From assembly GCF_002150805.1 (NCBI RefSeq), contig NZ_MTBA01000004.1, positions 868,001-932,000 of the forward strand: a stretch of DNA of 64,000 nt, written 5' to 3'. Within the stretch, counting starts at the first letter, position 1. Each line of letters begins with the position of its first letter. The DNA comes from Oceanospirillum sanctuarii (GTDB taxonomy: Bacteria > Pseudomonadota > Gammaproteobacteria > Pseudomonadales > Halomonadaceae). Under the pieces are notes generated by a model, which was not told the origin of the DNA, searched no databases, and worked only from the letters and a program-made list of their open reading frames with translations. This document shows positions 1-10,002 of this stretch, piece by piece. Position numbers and translations under genes: made by a program.

Positions 1-32
1 TCAATACACCCTTTTGATAACAACATCGGATT

Positions 33-48
33 CTTAGCAATCGCTAAG
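33..48. other. Small inverted repeat downstream of tilS
   Basis: CTTAGC and GCTAAG arms separated by 4 nt lie between the window edge and the tilS stop codon. No T-run follows on either strand, so this is a weak hairpin and not a convincing terminator. The remaining bases of 1-66 show nothing else. In related genomes pyrG follows tilS, but it is not visible here. Confidence 0.3.
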
Positions 49-66
49 AGCTTTGAATATCGAAGC

Positions 67-1617
67 TCACTGACCTTGTTTACGGGAGATGATAACCGGT
101 AGAGTTGCGACCCCCTGATCATCCTCTAACACTCTGATATCCCACCAGAAAACGCCCATATCGCTGGCACTCTCAGACTCTGAACCAACAGCATCCGCAG
201 TCATCAGTGGCGACCAGGCACCAATCAGATGACTTTTACCCGCTTCAGTTTCCAGCCAGAACAGCCTTACCTGCCCCCGCAGCCAGGCAGGCACGCCTGT
301 TTCCTGCAATAGTTTTTTCAGCGCTTTATTACCACGGCGCGGCAGGCGAAGAGACTCACCGCCCTCTCTTAGCGCTAACCTCAAAGACGCCGATACAGGT
401 AGATACAGAGCACCAGCTTTCTGGGCAATCTGCCCCTTTACTACCGGCTCGACCTGAAAGCCCACGCCCTCTTTTACCAGACTGAAAGTGCCGCCATCAC
501 TCAGGCTATCGGGAGACCAAGATACAGAAACAGCATCTGAATCACTGGTCTGATCAGCCGGTGCAATCTCCTCAGCTTTTTCCGCCCCCCATTCCTTAAA
601 AGCTGATTCATCCGTTAATTGAAGAATCAGCTGATCCCGATATCGACGGATCTCATATTGGGGTCGCCTAAAAAGAGGCTGAGCATCATCCTGAGCCATA
701 ACCAGCTCCTCGATGATAGTCATAATCTGACGGTAATCCGGCGGTAAGATGCCGGCACTCTGCAGCCAGAAACGCAACACATTCCGCTGCCGAGCCGCCG
801 ATAACTCCAGCAGTGCTAAACGAGAGAGCGAGCCCGCGGGGAGCATAACCCGCTCCAGATCGATCTCAGCCAGATCATTATTCAGACGGTCAGCATCAGC
901 CAACACCTGCGCACTTCGCCCGGCGACCTTTATCAGATGCGGCCAACGTGACTTAAGCCGGAGGGTGATCTCATGGCGCAGAAAGTTACGGTCAAATTCA
1001 AGACTCTGATTTGACTCATCCTCAACCCAGCTCAGGCGTTTCTCTTCTGCATAAGCTTCAAGTTCTGCTCGCGGATAAGACAGCAAGGGACGATAAAGAC
1101 GGCCCAACCCCAGAGGTCTTTCAATCGGCATTCCGGATAATCCCTGAGCGCCTGCGCCACGCATCAGTCGAAGGAGCAGGGTTTCCAGCTGATCATCGCC
1201 GTGATGAGCCATCAGAAGAAGATCTCCATCCTCCAGGCAGTTTTCAAATACCCTATAGCGCGCCTTTCTGGCCTGCTCTTCAATGGATGAAGTGCCATTT
1301 AGCTGAACACGTTCAACCAGACAATCAACCGATACCGAGCGGCTTTTTTGACCAGAGCGGCTTTCCTGAACAGAGAACTTTCCTTGAACAGACAGCCTTT
1401 CCCGATAGCATCGACACAGATTCAAACAGTGCTCCGCCCACCGATCCGCATTAGCACTTAAGCCGTGGTGAACATGAATCACCCTGAGGGATTTCTGACG
1501 TGAAGCACAATACTGCACCGCCAGATCCAGCAACACCACAGAATCCAGCCCACCACTCAGCGCCAGCCAAAGCTGGTTATGATCTGGTAATCCATCAAGC
1601 AGTTCAGGTGTCAGCAT
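67..1617 (-). CDS. tilS: tRNA(Ile)-lysidine synthase TilS
   Basis: 516 aa. TilS ligates lysine to C34 of the CAU-anticodon tRNA-Ile, using ATP, so that the tRNA reads AUA; the enzyme is cytosolic and essential. The N-terminal PP-loop SGGLDSVV is at residues 21-28. It is followed by the N-type ATP-pyrophosphatase core with MAHHGDDQLET and RPLL, then a TilS substrate-binding region and a C-terminal domain. At 516 aa it is longer than the E. coli enzyme (about 430 aa); an extra low-complexity, Ser/Glu-rich stretch lies around residues 345-385. It lies downstream of accA, the same order as in Pseudomonas, but the accA terminator separates them. The Shine-Dalgarno before the ATG is weak. Confidence 0.95.
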   Translation of the reverse strand: MLTPELLDGLPDHNQLWLALSGGLDSVVLLDLAVQYCASRQKSLRVIHVHHGLSANADRWAEHCLNLCRCYRERLSVQGKFSVQESRSGQKSRSVSVDCLVERVQLNGTSSIEEQARKARYRVFENCLEDGDLLLMAHHGDDQLETLLLRLMRGAGAQGLSGMPIERPLGLGRLYRPLLSYPRAELEAYAEEKRLSWVEDESNQSLEFDRNFLRHEITLRLKSRWPHLIKVAGRSAQVLADADRLNNDLAEIDLERVMLPAGSLSRLALLELSAARQRNVLRFWLQSAGILPPDYRQIMTIIEELVMAQDDAQPLFRRPQYEIRRYRDQLILQLTDESAFKEWGAEKAEEIAPADQTSDSDAVSVSWSPDSLSDGGTFSLVKEGVGFQVEPVVKGQIAQKAGALYLPVSASLRLALREGGESLRLPRRGNKALKKLLQETGVPAWLRGQVRLFWLETEAGKSHLIGAWSPLMTADAVGSESESASDMGVFWWDIRVLEDDQGVATLPVIISRKQGQ

Positions 1618-1684
1618 CTTGGCAAATTTATTTCAGGAGGTTGAAGAATTCATTCTAAGAGGATTGAAGTGCAGATCTTAAGGC

Positions 1685-1723
1685 AAAAAATAACCCCGAC
1701 AAGCAAGGCTCATCGGGGTTATT
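1685..1723 (-). terminator. Rho-independent terminator after accA
   Basis: On the minus strand, arms AATAACCCCGA and TCGGGGTTATT flank a 13-nt loop and are followed by a T-run. It lies about 60 nt beyond the accA stop codon and should separate accA from tilS. Confidence 0.85.
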
Positions 1724-1779
1724 AGAGACATTCAGGTCAGTAAACCCGACAGGTCTTTATCTTACCAGCTACCAAGCTT

Positions 1780-2751
1780 TTACCAATTGCCTAGCTCAGG
1801 ATTACCGGCATAGTAAGACATCAGACGCTCGTAACGACGCTCAACCAGCTGCTCTTTGCTCAGACCACTCAGGCGATCCAGAGTTTCCAGCAGTTGCAGT
1901 TTCAGATCTGCCGCGACTTTCTCTGCGTTACGGTGCGCACCGCCCAGAGGCTCTTCAATCAGGCGATCAACCAGACCCAGCTCGTGCAGACGACCCGCAG
2001 TTACACCCATCGCTTCTGCCGCATCGTTAGCACGATCAGCACTCTTCCACAGAATAGACGCACAGCCTTCCGGAGAAATTACCGAGTAGATGGAGTTCTT
2101 CAGCATGATCAGTTCATCACACACACCGATCGCCAGTGCGCCACCGGAACCACCTTCACCAATCACGGTAGAGATGATAGGTGTCTGCAGACGGGACATA
2201 ACCGCCAGGTTGTAGGCAATCGCTTCACTCTGACCACGCTCTTCTGCGTCGATACCCGGATAAGCTCCCGGAGTGTCAATAAAGGTCAGGATCGGCATTT
2301 TGAAACGCTCAGCCATCTCCATCAGACGGCAAGCCTTACGATAACCTTCCGGACGTGGCATACCGAAGTTACGGCGAACCTTCTCTTTTACAGAGCGACC
2401 TTTCTGGTGGCCGATAATCATTACCGGCTTGTCATCCAGACGGGCAATACCACCAACCAGAGCAGCATCATCGGCAAAGTTACGGTCACCGTGCAGCTCA
2501 TCAAAGTCAGTAAAAATGTGCTCAACGTAGTCCAGTGTGTAAGGACGCTGAGGGTGACGAGACAGCTGAACCACCTGAGCCGGAGTCAGGTTGGAGAAGA
2601 TATCTTCCATCAGCTTCAGGCTTTTACCCTGCAAACGGCTGATCTCTTCAGAGATATTCAGCTCGTTGTCATTGCCAACCAGACGAAGTTCATCAATTTT
2701 TGCTTCCAGCTCTGCGATAGGCTGTTCAAAGTCCAGATAGTTGGGGTTCAT
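1780..2751 (-). CDS. accA: Acetyl-CoA carboxylase carboxyltransferase subunit alpha
   Basis: 323 aa, close to the usual 315-320. AccA pairs with AccD to move CO2 from biotin-BCCP to acetyl-CoA, giving malonyl-CoA, the first committed step of fatty acid synthesis. The N-terminal helical segment is followed by a crotonase-like carboxyltransferase domain. Typical motifs include [18 protein letters not shown], the GHQKGR loop and the glycine-rich [14 protein letters not shown] segment that forms an oxyanion hole. It sits between dnaE and tilS as in pseudomonads. A 427-bp gap upstream suggests its own promoter, although the ribosome binding site is weak. A strong terminator follows. Confidence 0.97.
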   Translation of the reverse strand: MNPNYLDFEQPIAELEAKIDELRLVGNDNELNISEEISRLQGKSLKLMEDIFSNLTPAQVVQLSRHPQRPYTLDYVEHIFTDFDELHGDRNFADDAALVGGIARLDDKPVMIIGHQKGRSVKEKVRRNFGMPRPEGYRKACRLMEMAERFKMPILTFIDTPGAYPGIDAEERGQSEAIAYNLAVMSRLQTPIISTVIGEGGSGGALAIGVCDELIMLKNSIYSVISPEGCASILWKSADRANDAAEAMGVTAGRLHELGLVDRLIEEPLGGAHRNAEKVAADLKLQLLETLDRLSGLSKEQLVERRYERLMSYYAGNPELGNW

Positions 2752-3178
2752 AGGTCCACGCTATTAAAATTCTATGCTTACGATTAAAAGCACACAGTCG
2801 CTATCAGAGCGCCTGTGAATAAGTCTTGTCCTGCCCGGCAATCCACACGGAGGATGGTTGCGATATTGGGCGTCGATTGCTTCAGAATAAGGGCTTCTGA
2901 AACATCTTCATTGTGGGGCTATCAACCTCAGCAGCCTGTTGGCTCTGGGGAAAACCCGCCACGTTTAAAACCGACAATAGTACGGCAAAGACCGCCTAAA
3001 AAAAACCTCTGCCGGTGGCTAAAGCGTTTCTGAAAAGTCACGGTCTGTTACTTTTCCCCTGTTTTCTGCCATCAGAAAGGCTAACCGACGCTTCAGGACA
3101 GAAATTCTTACTGTTTCAAACACAGGCGCTTGCTCAACACCTGTCGCTTCAAGTGATTAAACAGCAAAAACAAACAGC
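2752..3178. other. accA-dnaE intergenic region
   Basis: 427 bp without a convincing gene. It should hold the accA promoter on the minus strand, but no clear -35/-10 pair was resolved. TTATTCACA (minus strand, 2814-2822) matches the DnaA-box consensus once, possibly by chance. Near the dnaE end a 7-bp hairpin (3122-3144) followed by a short T-rich stretch could be a weak dnaE terminator. Confidence 0.4.
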
Positions 3179-6100
3179 TTAGTCACCATAGGACAGGCGA
3201 ACACTCTTCAGTCCAAAACCATCATAAAGGCTGTAGATAAGTTCATCGCTGGGGACTACGCGCCATTGATCCGACAGGCGAACGCGGCCGGATACTTCCG
3301 GGCGTTTGTAGGTAATCTCGACGGCAACGCCCTCATCAGGATGGGAAACCGTAAAGGGCTGCAACTTGCTTTGCAGCAGATCGAGATGTTTCTTGCCGAT
3401 CTCTTTCTGATCCCACTTCAGCTGCAGACTATCACTGTAGCGAATACGGGATGCCAACAGGCTGGTTACCGCCTTAGCGCGAACCCTGAGACTGCCGGAA
3501 TAATCATCAAAGCTGACATCCCCCTCAATCACTACCAACTGATCCTTCTGCAACTCCGCACGATGCGCTTCAAAGAGATCACCAAAGACAGAAACTTCGA
3601 CCCGACCGGAGCGATCATCCAGAGTTACAAAAGCGATGGTGTCGCCGCGCTTACTCTTCATGGTGCGAATATCGATAATTAGTCCGGCCAGCTTCTGAGT
3701 CTCTCGGCTGGCGGCCAGATCACTCAGGCGAAGACGGGCAAAGCGACGCACTTCCGCTTCGTACTCATCAAACGGGTGACCAGTCAGATAGATACCCAGA
3801 GTATCTTTTTCACCTTTCAGACGCTCTTTGTCGGTCCACTGACGCACATGACGATGCTCAGCATAAGGATCGGAATCCTCTTCCGCTTCCAGCTCGCCAA
3901 ACATATCCATCATGCCGATATTGGCGTTCATATTGCTCTGTTCAGCCGCCTTGAATGCATCCTCAAGACTGGCCAGCATGACAGCACGATTCGGCCCCAG
4001 CTTATCCAGCGCACCGCTTCGGATCAGCGCCTCAACCGTACGCTTATTCAGCTTGCGGGAATCGGTACGGGAGCAGAAATCGAACAGGTCTTTAAAAGGG
4101 CCGCCCTCTTTACGGGCCGCCACGATAGAATCGATCGGGCCTTCACCCACACCCTTAATCGCCCCCAGGCCGTAAACAATCGCGTTGTCATCGTTAACGG
4201 TAAACTTAAAGTCACCGGCATTCACATCCGGTGGCGTCAAAGGCAGCTTCATGTGGCGGCACTCTTCCACCAGAGTTACCACCTTATCGGTGTTCTGCAT
4301 CTCAGTGGACAATACTGCAGCCATAAAGGCTTCCGGATGGTGACGTTTCAGATACGCGGTCTGATATGACACCAATGCATAAGCCGCGGAGTGGGATTTG
4401 TTAAAACCGTAGCCGGCAAACTTTTCCACCAGATCAAAGATGTTACCCGCAAGATCTTCATCGATATTGTTGTTCTTACAACCTTCAATAAAGCCACCGC
4501 GCTGCTTCGCCATCTCTTCCGGCTTTTTCTTACCCATCGCACGACGCAGCATGTCCGCGCCACCCAGGGTATAACCCGCCATCACCTGAGCGATCTGCAT
4601 CACCTGCTCCTGATAGAGGATGATGCCGTAGGTCGGTTTCAGTACGGGTTCCAGACTTTCGTGCTGATAATCAGGGTGTGGATAAGAGATAGGCTCCTGA
4701 TTGTGCTTACGCTTAATAAAGTCGTCTACCATGCCCGACTGCAGCGGCCCCGGACGGAAGAGTGCTACCAGTGCCACGATATCTTCAAAACAGCTGGGTC
4801 TCAGACGCTTAATCAGGTCCTTCATACCCCTGGATTCCAGCTGGAATACCGCAGTGGTTTCCCCCTGCTGCAGAAGGTCAAAGGTTGGCTGATCATCAAG
4901 GGGAATCTCGGCAATATCAAAGTCGGTATTACCCGCCTTCTCGTGCATCACCTTGATCGCCCAGTCGATAATGGTCAGGGTTCTCAGGCCCAGAAAGTCG
5001 AACTTCACCAGACCGGCTGCTTCTACGTCATCTTTGTCGAACTGAGCAACAAAACTGGAGCCGCCCTCTTCACAGAAGATCGGCGAAAAGTCCGTCAGTT
5101 TAGTCGGGGAGATAACAACACCACCGGCGTGTTTGCCAGTACCACGCACCGTACCTTCCAGCTTAAGGGCCATTTCCCAGATCTCACCGGCGTCTTCATC
5201 GGTGGCCAGAAAATCTCTCAGCTGCTCTTCCTGCTCATGGGCTTTTGCCAGCGTCATCCCCACTTCAAACGGGATCATTTTGGAAAGCTTATCCGCAAGA
5301 CCGTAGGGCTTACCCTGTGCCCGGGCTACGTCACGTACCACCGCTTTTGCCGCCATGGTACCGAAGGTTGCAATCTGGGATACCGCATTACGGCCGTAGG
5401 TCTCTGCCACGTAGTCGATGACGCGGTCACGGCCGTCCATACAAAAGTCGACGTCAAAGTCGGGCATGGAGATACGTTCCGGGTTAAGGAAACGTTCGAA
5501 CAGAAGGTCATATTCCAGCGGATCCAGATCGGTAATCTTCTGGGCATAGGCCACCAGAGAACCGGCACCGGAACCACGACCCGGACCTACCGGAACACCG
5601 TTATTTTTCGACCACTGGATAAAGTCCATTACGATCAGGAAGTAGCCGGGGAATCCCATGGAAATAATGGTATCCAGCTCAAAATCCAGACGCTCCCGAT
5701 AGATCTTCTCTGTTTTCGGAAAATCCGGGGCACTGGTATCGAACAGCTGTTCCAGACGCTCAGTCAAACCATCATGCGAGACCTTACGGAAAAACTCATC
5801 CATGGTCATGCCTTCCGGAATCGGGAAATCAGGCAGGAAGTATTTGCCCAGCTGAACCTCAATCGTACAACGCTTAGCGATCTCAACACTGTTCTGCAAG
5901 GCTTCCGGAATATCGCTGAACAGCTCCGCCATCTCTTCCTGAGACTTCAAATACTGTTCTTCGGAGTAACCTTTATTACGGTGCGGATCATCCAGTGCAC
6001 GGCCTTCACCGATACACACACGGGTTTCGTGGGCCCAGAAATCTTCCCGCTCGATAAAGCGCACATCATTGGTTGCAACTACCGGGCACTGACACTCATC

Positions 6101-6664
6101 CGCCAGTTTTACCGACTCGTGCACACAGAGTTCATCATCCGCGCGGAAAGTACGCTGCAGCTCAAGATAGAAACGATTCGGGAAGACCTGCATCCATTTC
6201 TGCAGCGCTGCGCGAGCTTCCGGATAATGTCCGCCAACCAGTAAACGACCCACTTCCCCCTCTTTCGCACCGGACAAGGCGATCAGGCCTTCAGCCTGCT
6301 CAGCCAACCACTCCTCTTTCAGGATATTCCGACCCTGATGCTGGCCTTCCAGATAGCCACGGGAAACCAGTTCGGTCAGGTTACGATAGCCGGTGTTATC
6401 CATCGCCAGCAGCGTCATACGGTATGGCTTGGCCGGATCATCAACATTCTCTAACCAGATATCCGCACCGGAAATAGGTTTGATGCCAGCTCCCTGCAGC
6501 GTCTTATAGAACTTAACCAGCGCAAACATATTGGATTCATCGGTGATCGCCAGAGCTGGCATCTGCAGCTCTTCCAGTTTGCCCGGAAGTTTTTTGATCT
6601 TTACCAGACCATCAACCAAGGAGTATTCGGTGTGTATGCGCAGGTGAACAAAAGAGGGGTTCAT
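3179..6664 (-). CDS. dnaE: DNA polymerase III alpha subunit
   Basis: 1161 aa, matching the DnaE1 class (about 1160). This is the replicative polymerase catalytic subunit, working with epsilon, theta and the beta clamp. Domains in order: N-terminal PHP domain (HLRIHTEYSLVDG near residues 7-19), palm with the catalytic PDFDVDF around 400-406, the NKSHSAAYAL fingers motif, helix-hairpin-helix region (VYGLGAIKGVG) and C-terminal OB fold (LAGLIIDIRTMKSKRG, then FVTLDD). The start has a modest GAG-containing ribosome binding site. rnhB lies upstream on the same strand and accA downstream, both in the conserved order. No anomalies were seen. Confidence 0.98.
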   Translation of the reverse strand: MNPSFVHLRIHTEYSLVDGLVKIKKLPGKLEELQMPALAITDESNMFALVKFYKTLQGAGIKPISGADIWLENVDDPAKPYRMTLLAMDNTGYRNLTELVSRGYLEGQHQGRNILKEEWLAEQAEGLIALSGAKEGEVGRLLVGGHYPEARAALQKWMQVFPNRFYLELQRTFRADDELCVHESVKLADECQCPVVATNDVRFIEREDFWAHETRVCIGEGRALDDPHRNKGYSEEQYLKSQEEMAELFSDIPEALQNSVEIAKRCTIEVQLGKYFLPDFPIPEGMTMDEFFRKVSHDGLTERLEQLFDTSAPDFPKTEKIYRERLDFELDTIISMGFPGYFLIVMDFIQWSKNNGVPVGPGRGSGAGSLVAYAQKITDLDPLEYDLLFERFLNPERISMPDFDVDFCMDGRDRVIDYVAETYGRNAVSQIATFGTMAAKAVVRDVARAQGKPYGLADKLSKMIPFEVGMTLAKAHEQEEQLRDFLATDEDAGEIWEMALKLEGTVRGTGKHAGGVVISPTKLTDFSPIFCEEGGSSFVAQFDKDDVEAAGLVKFDFLGLRTLTIIDWAIKVMHEKAGNTDFDIAEIPLDDQPTFDLLQQGETTAVFQLESRGMKDLIKRLRPSCFEDIVALVALFRPGPLQSGMVDDFIKRKHNQEPISYPHPDYQHESLEPVLKPTYGIILYQEQVMQIAQVMAGYTLGGADMLRRAMGKKKPEEMAKQRGGFIEGCKNNNIDEDLAGNIFDLVEKFAGYGFNKSHSAAYALVSYQTAYLKRHHPEAFMAAVLSTEMQNTDKVVTLVEECRHMKLPLTPPDVNAGDFKFTVNDDNAIVYGLGAIKGVGEGPIDSIVAARKEGGPFKDLFDFCSRTDSRKLNKRTVEALIRSGALDKLGPNRAVMLASLEDAFKAAEQSNMNANIGMMDMFGELEAEEDSDPYAEHRHVRQWTDKERLKGEKDTLGIYLTGHPFDEYEAEVRRFARLRLSDLAASRETQKLAGLIIDIRTMKSKRGDTIAFVTLDDRSGRVEVSVFGDLFEAHRAELQKDQLVVIEGDVSFDDYSGSLRVRAKAVTSLLASRIRYSDSLQLKWDQKEIGKKHLDLLQSKLQPFTVSHPDEGVAVEITYKRPEVSGRVRLSDQWRVVPSDELIYSLYDGFGLKSVRLSYGD

Positions 6665-6705
6665 AAAGGTCTCGCAGGGATAACGATAAGGTCACACATT
6701 AAAAT

Positions 6706-6767
6706 GGCGGACTGGCAGCGGTTTTACGACATCGATGAAATAAAAAACTAACCGCTGGCCATCCGCC
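6706..6767. other. Long hairpin between rnhB and dnaE
   Basis: Imperfect 18-nt arms at 6706-6723 and 6750-6767 face each other across 26 nt, in the 147-bp rnhB-dnaE gap. The minus-strand loop contains a six-T run. It could attenuate rnhB readthrough into dnaE or be an mRNA processing site. The function is inferred only from position. Confidence 0.45.
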
Positions 6768-6811
6768 GATTCAAGATCGACAAGTATAGAACAGTTTTCG
6801 TACAGCTCTGT

Positions 6812-7417
6812 CTACAGATCGAGACGTTGCTGAACCGGCTTGAAGGATCGGCGATGCTGAGGAATAGGCCCGAGCTTCTCAAGCGCTTCAAAATGCTGTT
6901 TGGTGGGGTAGCCTTTGTGTTTGGCAAAGCCATAACCGGGGTATTCAAGCTCAAGTTCTGCCATCTGGCGATCCCGATGAACCTTTGCCAGAATAGAAGC
7001 CGCACTGATCGCACTATGGCGAAGATCGCCTTTAACAACGGCCATAGAAGGACAAGGCAATTCAGGACAGCGATTACCATCCACCAGCACAAACTCAGCG
7101 GCAGGCTTTAAACCTTCAACTGCACGCTGCATCGCCAACATGGTGGCGTGCAGGATATTCAGGCGATCAATCTCTTCAACAGAACATTCGGCAATATGCC
7201 AGGCCAGCGCTTTCTCTTTGATCTCATCAAAAAGCAGCTCGCGTTTCTTTTCACTGAGTTTTTTGGAATCGGTCAGACCGGCGATGGGCTGCTCGGGGTC
7301 AAGAATCACAGCAGCAGTAACAACTGAGCCAACCAGGGGCCCGCGCCCTACTTCATCCACTCCGGCAAGCAACTTACCCTGATAGGGGATTTCCAGTTCA
7401 GGCCAGTCTTGTGCCAT
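6812..7417 (-). CDS. rnhB: Ribonuclease HII
   Basis: 201 aa, typical length. RNase HII nicks 5' of single ribonucleotides in DNA and removes RNA from RNA/DNA hybrids. The [12 protein letters not shown] motif carries the first two acidic catalytic residues (D21, E22). [10 protein letters not shown] and VDGNRCP follow, completing the DEDD-type RNase H fold. The ATG has a GAGGCG ribosome binding site. It lies between lpxB and dnaE, as in E. coli and Pseudomonas. Confidence 0.96.
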   Translation of the reverse strand: MAQDWPELEIPYQGKLLAGVDEVGRGPLVGSVVTAAVILDPEQPIAGLTDSKKLSEKKRELLFDEIKEKALAWHIAECSVEEIDRLNILHATMLAMQRAVEGLKPAAEFVLVDGNRCPELPCPSMAVVKGDLRHSAISAASILAKVHRDRQMAELELEYPGYGFAKHKGYPTKQHFEALEKLGPIPQHRRSFKPVQQRLDL

Positions 7418-7480
7418 GTTCGCCTCAATGATTAAGTCGTTTAAATATTCGGTTTGAAGGAGTTTTTATGAGCTAACGGG

Positions 7481-8665
7481 CTAACCCTGATGTTCCTGAA
7501 TCAGGTCGGAAAGCGTTTTTGCCGCAACCTGACTGGCTTCTCGCTTCAGCTCATGGTGCATCTGATAGAAACGCTCAACGAGAGCACGATAATTATCCGG
7601 ATTCTGCAAGCGATCCAGAAGTAACTCGCTCAGGGACTCGACATTCGCCTTATCCTGAATCATCTCAGGTACCAGAGTCTCACCTGCAATCAGGTTCGGC
7701 AGCGAAATATGATCAACTTTGATCATACGGCTGATAATGGCGTGGCTTAACCAGGCCATTTTATACGCAACGACCATCGGCTTTTTCAGCAGCATCGCTT
7801 CCAGAGCAGCAGTACCGGATGCCAGAAGTACCGAATCTGAAGCACTCATCACCTCACGGGACATACCATCATAAAGATGGAAGCACTGCCTTAGCTCAGG
7901 TTTAACCTGCGCAAGCTGTTCTTCAATCTGCTGACGTCTCAGCTCGTTGGCACAGGGGATTGCAACCTGAAGTTCCGGCATCACCTCACAGCATCTGAGT
8001 GCTGTATCGATAAAGGTTTGGCCGAGGTATTTCACTTCGTTACTACGACTACCCGGCAGAACAGCAAGAACAGGCTGCTCTTTGGAAAGACCAAGCTGAT
8101 CACGACAGGCGTTCTGATCGACATCCATCGGCAACTCATCTGCCAGAGGATGGCCTACAAAGGTCACCGGAATATTCTTACGATGATAGAACTCTGCTTC
8201 AAAAGGCAGCAGGGTCAGCATGCGATCAACACAACGGGCAATTTTCTTCAGGCGACCTTGTTTCCAGGCCCAGACCGATGGCGATACATAGTGCGCGACA
8301 GGAATACCCGACTCTCTGACCCACTCTTCAAGGGTCAGATTAAAGTCAGGCGCATCAATTCCCACAAAGAGATCAGGTTTTTCTTTCAGGCAGAGGTCGC
8401 GAACCTCCTTACGGATATTCAGCAGTTCACGCAAACGCCCCAGTACTTCCACCAGCCCCATGACCGACAGACGATCCATCGGCCAGTGGCTGATAAAACC
8501 TTCCTGCTGCATTCGGGGACCGCCGATACCAAAAAACTCCGCCGTTGGGTGGAGTTTTTTGAGTTCACGGATCAAGCCGGATCCCAGAATATCACCGGAT
8601 AACTCTCCGGCTACAATGGCAATTTTCAGAGGCTTTTGCGGAGCAACCTGTGCCTGATCAGACAT
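7481..8665 (-). CDS. lpxB: Lipid-A-disaccharide synthase
   Basis: 394 aa, family GT19, usual length about 380. LpxB joins UDP-2,3-diacylglucosamine to lipid X, forming the beta-1,6 disaccharide of lipid A at the inner membrane. Visible signatures include IAIVAGELSGDILG near the N-terminus, FGIGGPRMQ, the SPSVWAWKQGR segment and LPGSRSNEV in the nucleotide-binding half, and SGTAALEAML near the C-terminus. The start has an AGGAAG ribosome binding site. It is the last of the fabZ-lpxA-lpxB Raetz pathway cluster, with lpxA 56 nt upstream and rnhB downstream. Confidence 0.97.
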   Translation of the reverse strand: MSDQAQVAPQKPLKIAIVAGELSGDILGSGLIRELKKLHPTAEFFGIGGPRMQQEGFISHWPMDRLSVMGLVEVLGRLRELLNIRKEVRDLCLKEKPDLFVGIDAPDFNLTLEEWVRESGIPVAHYVSPSVWAWKQGRLKKIARCVDRMLTLLPFEAEFYHRKNIPVTFVGHPLADELPMDVDQNACRDQLGLSKEQPVLAVLPGSRSNEVKYLGQTFIDTALRCCEVMPELQVAIPCANELRRQQIEEQLAQVKPELRQCFHLYDGMSREVMSASDSVLLASGTAALEAMLLKKPMVVAYKMAWLSHAIISRMIKVDHISLPNLIAGETLVPEMIQDKANVESLSELLLDRLQNPDNYRALVERFYQMHHELKREASQVAAKTLSDLIQEHQG

Positions 8666-8721
8666 GCACGTCTTCCTGTCAATCTATCGGCTGATTTAAA
8701 TGCCGGCGCAGCATAGAGCAC

Positions 8722-9495
8722 TTAGCGAATGATGCCGCGACCAGATCCTTTAAGGCTTTTGATAAAGACAGACAACTCTTCACCAACTTCGCCACTTTCA
8801 AGCTCGCTGATAGCGGTGTCCAATCGCAGGCCTTTACGGAAAACCGTCTTATAGGCACGGCGCAGCTCACTGATTGCATCAGCGGAGAAGCCACGGCGCT
8901 TGAGGCCTTCAGCATTGATACTGTGGGATTCCGCAGGATTACCACTGACCATCACATAGGCCGGGATATCTTTCGAGATATAGCTTGCGCCGCCACACAT
9001 GGAATGAGGTCCGATATGACAGAACTGGTGAATCGCCGATGCGCCACCAATGATAGCCCAGTCACCAATCTTAACGTGACCAGCAATAGAAGCATCTGAA
9101 GCGATAATGGTGTTATCACCAATAACAACATCGTGAGCAATATGCACGGTTGTCATGATAAGGTTATTGCTACCGATCCGGGTGATACCTTCATCCTGCA
9201 CCGTGCCCCTGTGGATAGAGCAACCTTCCCGAATTTCATTGTTATCACCAATAATCAGACGAGTAGGCTCGCCAGCATACTTCTTGTCCTGACAATCTTC
9301 GCCAATGGAGGCAAACTGAAAGATCTTATTGCCTTTGCCGATGGTCGTCAGTTTAGTGATAACAACATGAGGACCAATCCAGGTACCAGCCCCGATTTCT
9401 ACATCCGGGCCGATAATGGAATAAGGTCCGATCTCGACATCAGCGGCAATAACCGCTGATGGATCAACAATAGCTGTTGGATGAATCAGACTCAC
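8722..9495 (-). CDS. lpxA: UDP-N-acetylglucosamine O-acyltransferase LpxA
   Basis: 257 aa from a GTG start (E. coli 262). LpxA transfers a 3-hydroxyacyl chain from ACP to UDP-GlcNAc, the first step of lipid A synthesis. It is a left-handed beta-helix of hexapeptide repeats ([19 protein letters not shown] onward), with the catalytic His expected in the [12 protein letters not shown] region, and a helical C-terminal end. The GTG overlaps the fabZ stop codon (GTGA) and has an AGAGAG ribosome binding site. A longer open frame to 9531 would overlap fabZ by 40 nt and adds residues not found in the family, so the GTG is preferred. Confidence 0.95.
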   Translation of the reverse strand: MSLIHPTAIVDPSAVIAADVEIGPYSIIGPDVEIGAGTWIGPHVVITKLTTIGKGNKIFQFASIGEDCQDKKYAGEPTRLIIGDNNEIREGCSIHRGTVQDEGITRIGSNNLIMTTVHIAHDVVIGDNTIIASDASIAGHVKIGDWAIIGGASAIHQFCHIGPHSMCGGASYISKDIPAYVMVSGNPAESHSINAEGLKRRGFSADAISELRRAYKTVFRKGLRLDTAISELESGEVGEELSVFIKSLKGSGRGIIR

Positions 9496-9935
9496 AGTTC
9501 TCTCTCTGCGCACAAAATTGAACCCTGACAAGCGAGTTCACCATCAACTGTAGCTTTACAGTCGAAACGCCAGATACCACGGCGAGGAGTACCTACAACT
9601 GTAGCCTCAAGCTTCAGTTGGTCTCCCGGAACAACAGGACGCTTAAAACGTACCTTGTCACTGCCAACGAAGTAGTAGATATGACCATCAGCCGGTTTCT
9701 TTTCCATGGTTTTGAAACCAAGAATACCTGCAGCCTGAGCCATAGCCTCAATAATCAGCACACCAGGCATAACCGGGTGATGAGGAAAGTGTCCATTAAA
9801 GAATGGCTCGTTCACCGTTACATTTTTGTAGGCAACGATCGACTCACCCAGCTCCATCTCTACAACACGGTCAACCAGCAGAAAAGGATAACGGTGGGGT
9901 AAGTATTCTTTAATTTCGTTAATGTCCATGACCAT
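9492..9935 (-). CDS. fabZ: 3-hydroxyacyl-[ACP] dehydratase FabZ
   Basis: 147 aa. FabZ dehydrates beta-hydroxyacyl-ACP in fatty acid elongation and competes with LpxA for hydroxyacyl-ACP. It is a hotdog fold with [17 protein letters not shown] at the N-terminus, [20 protein letters not shown] holding the catalytic His and Glu, and [17 protein letters not shown] motif precedes the first ATG; a second in-frame ATG two codons later (9929) is also possible. It is translationally coupled to lpxA through the overlapping GTGA. Confidence 0.97.
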   Translation of the reverse strand: MVMDINEIKEYLPHRYPFLLVDRVVEMELGESIVAYKNVTVNEPFFNGHFPHHPVMPGVLIIEAMAQAAGILGFKTMEKKPADGHIYYFVGSDKVRFKRPVVPGDQLKLEATVVGTPRRGIWRFDCKATVDGELACQGSILCAEREL

Positions 9936-10002
9936 TCATTCAACCTCAAAAAAACCTGACTGCCACGTAGCAGCAGGTGCGCATAATGCGCTTCTGTCTG
10001 TT

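Noticed and set aside
2814-2822. DnaA-box match TTATTCACA upstream of accA
   Set aside because: A single 9-mer is expected by chance at this length; without the second box or hairpin seen near 30.6 kb it is not reported as a feature.
4391-6244. 617-codon open frame on the plus strand inside dnaE
   Set aside because: It is antisense to dnaE with no motif or ribosome binding site, and dnaE is intact with full family motifs. Such frames follow from the codon bias of the real gene.
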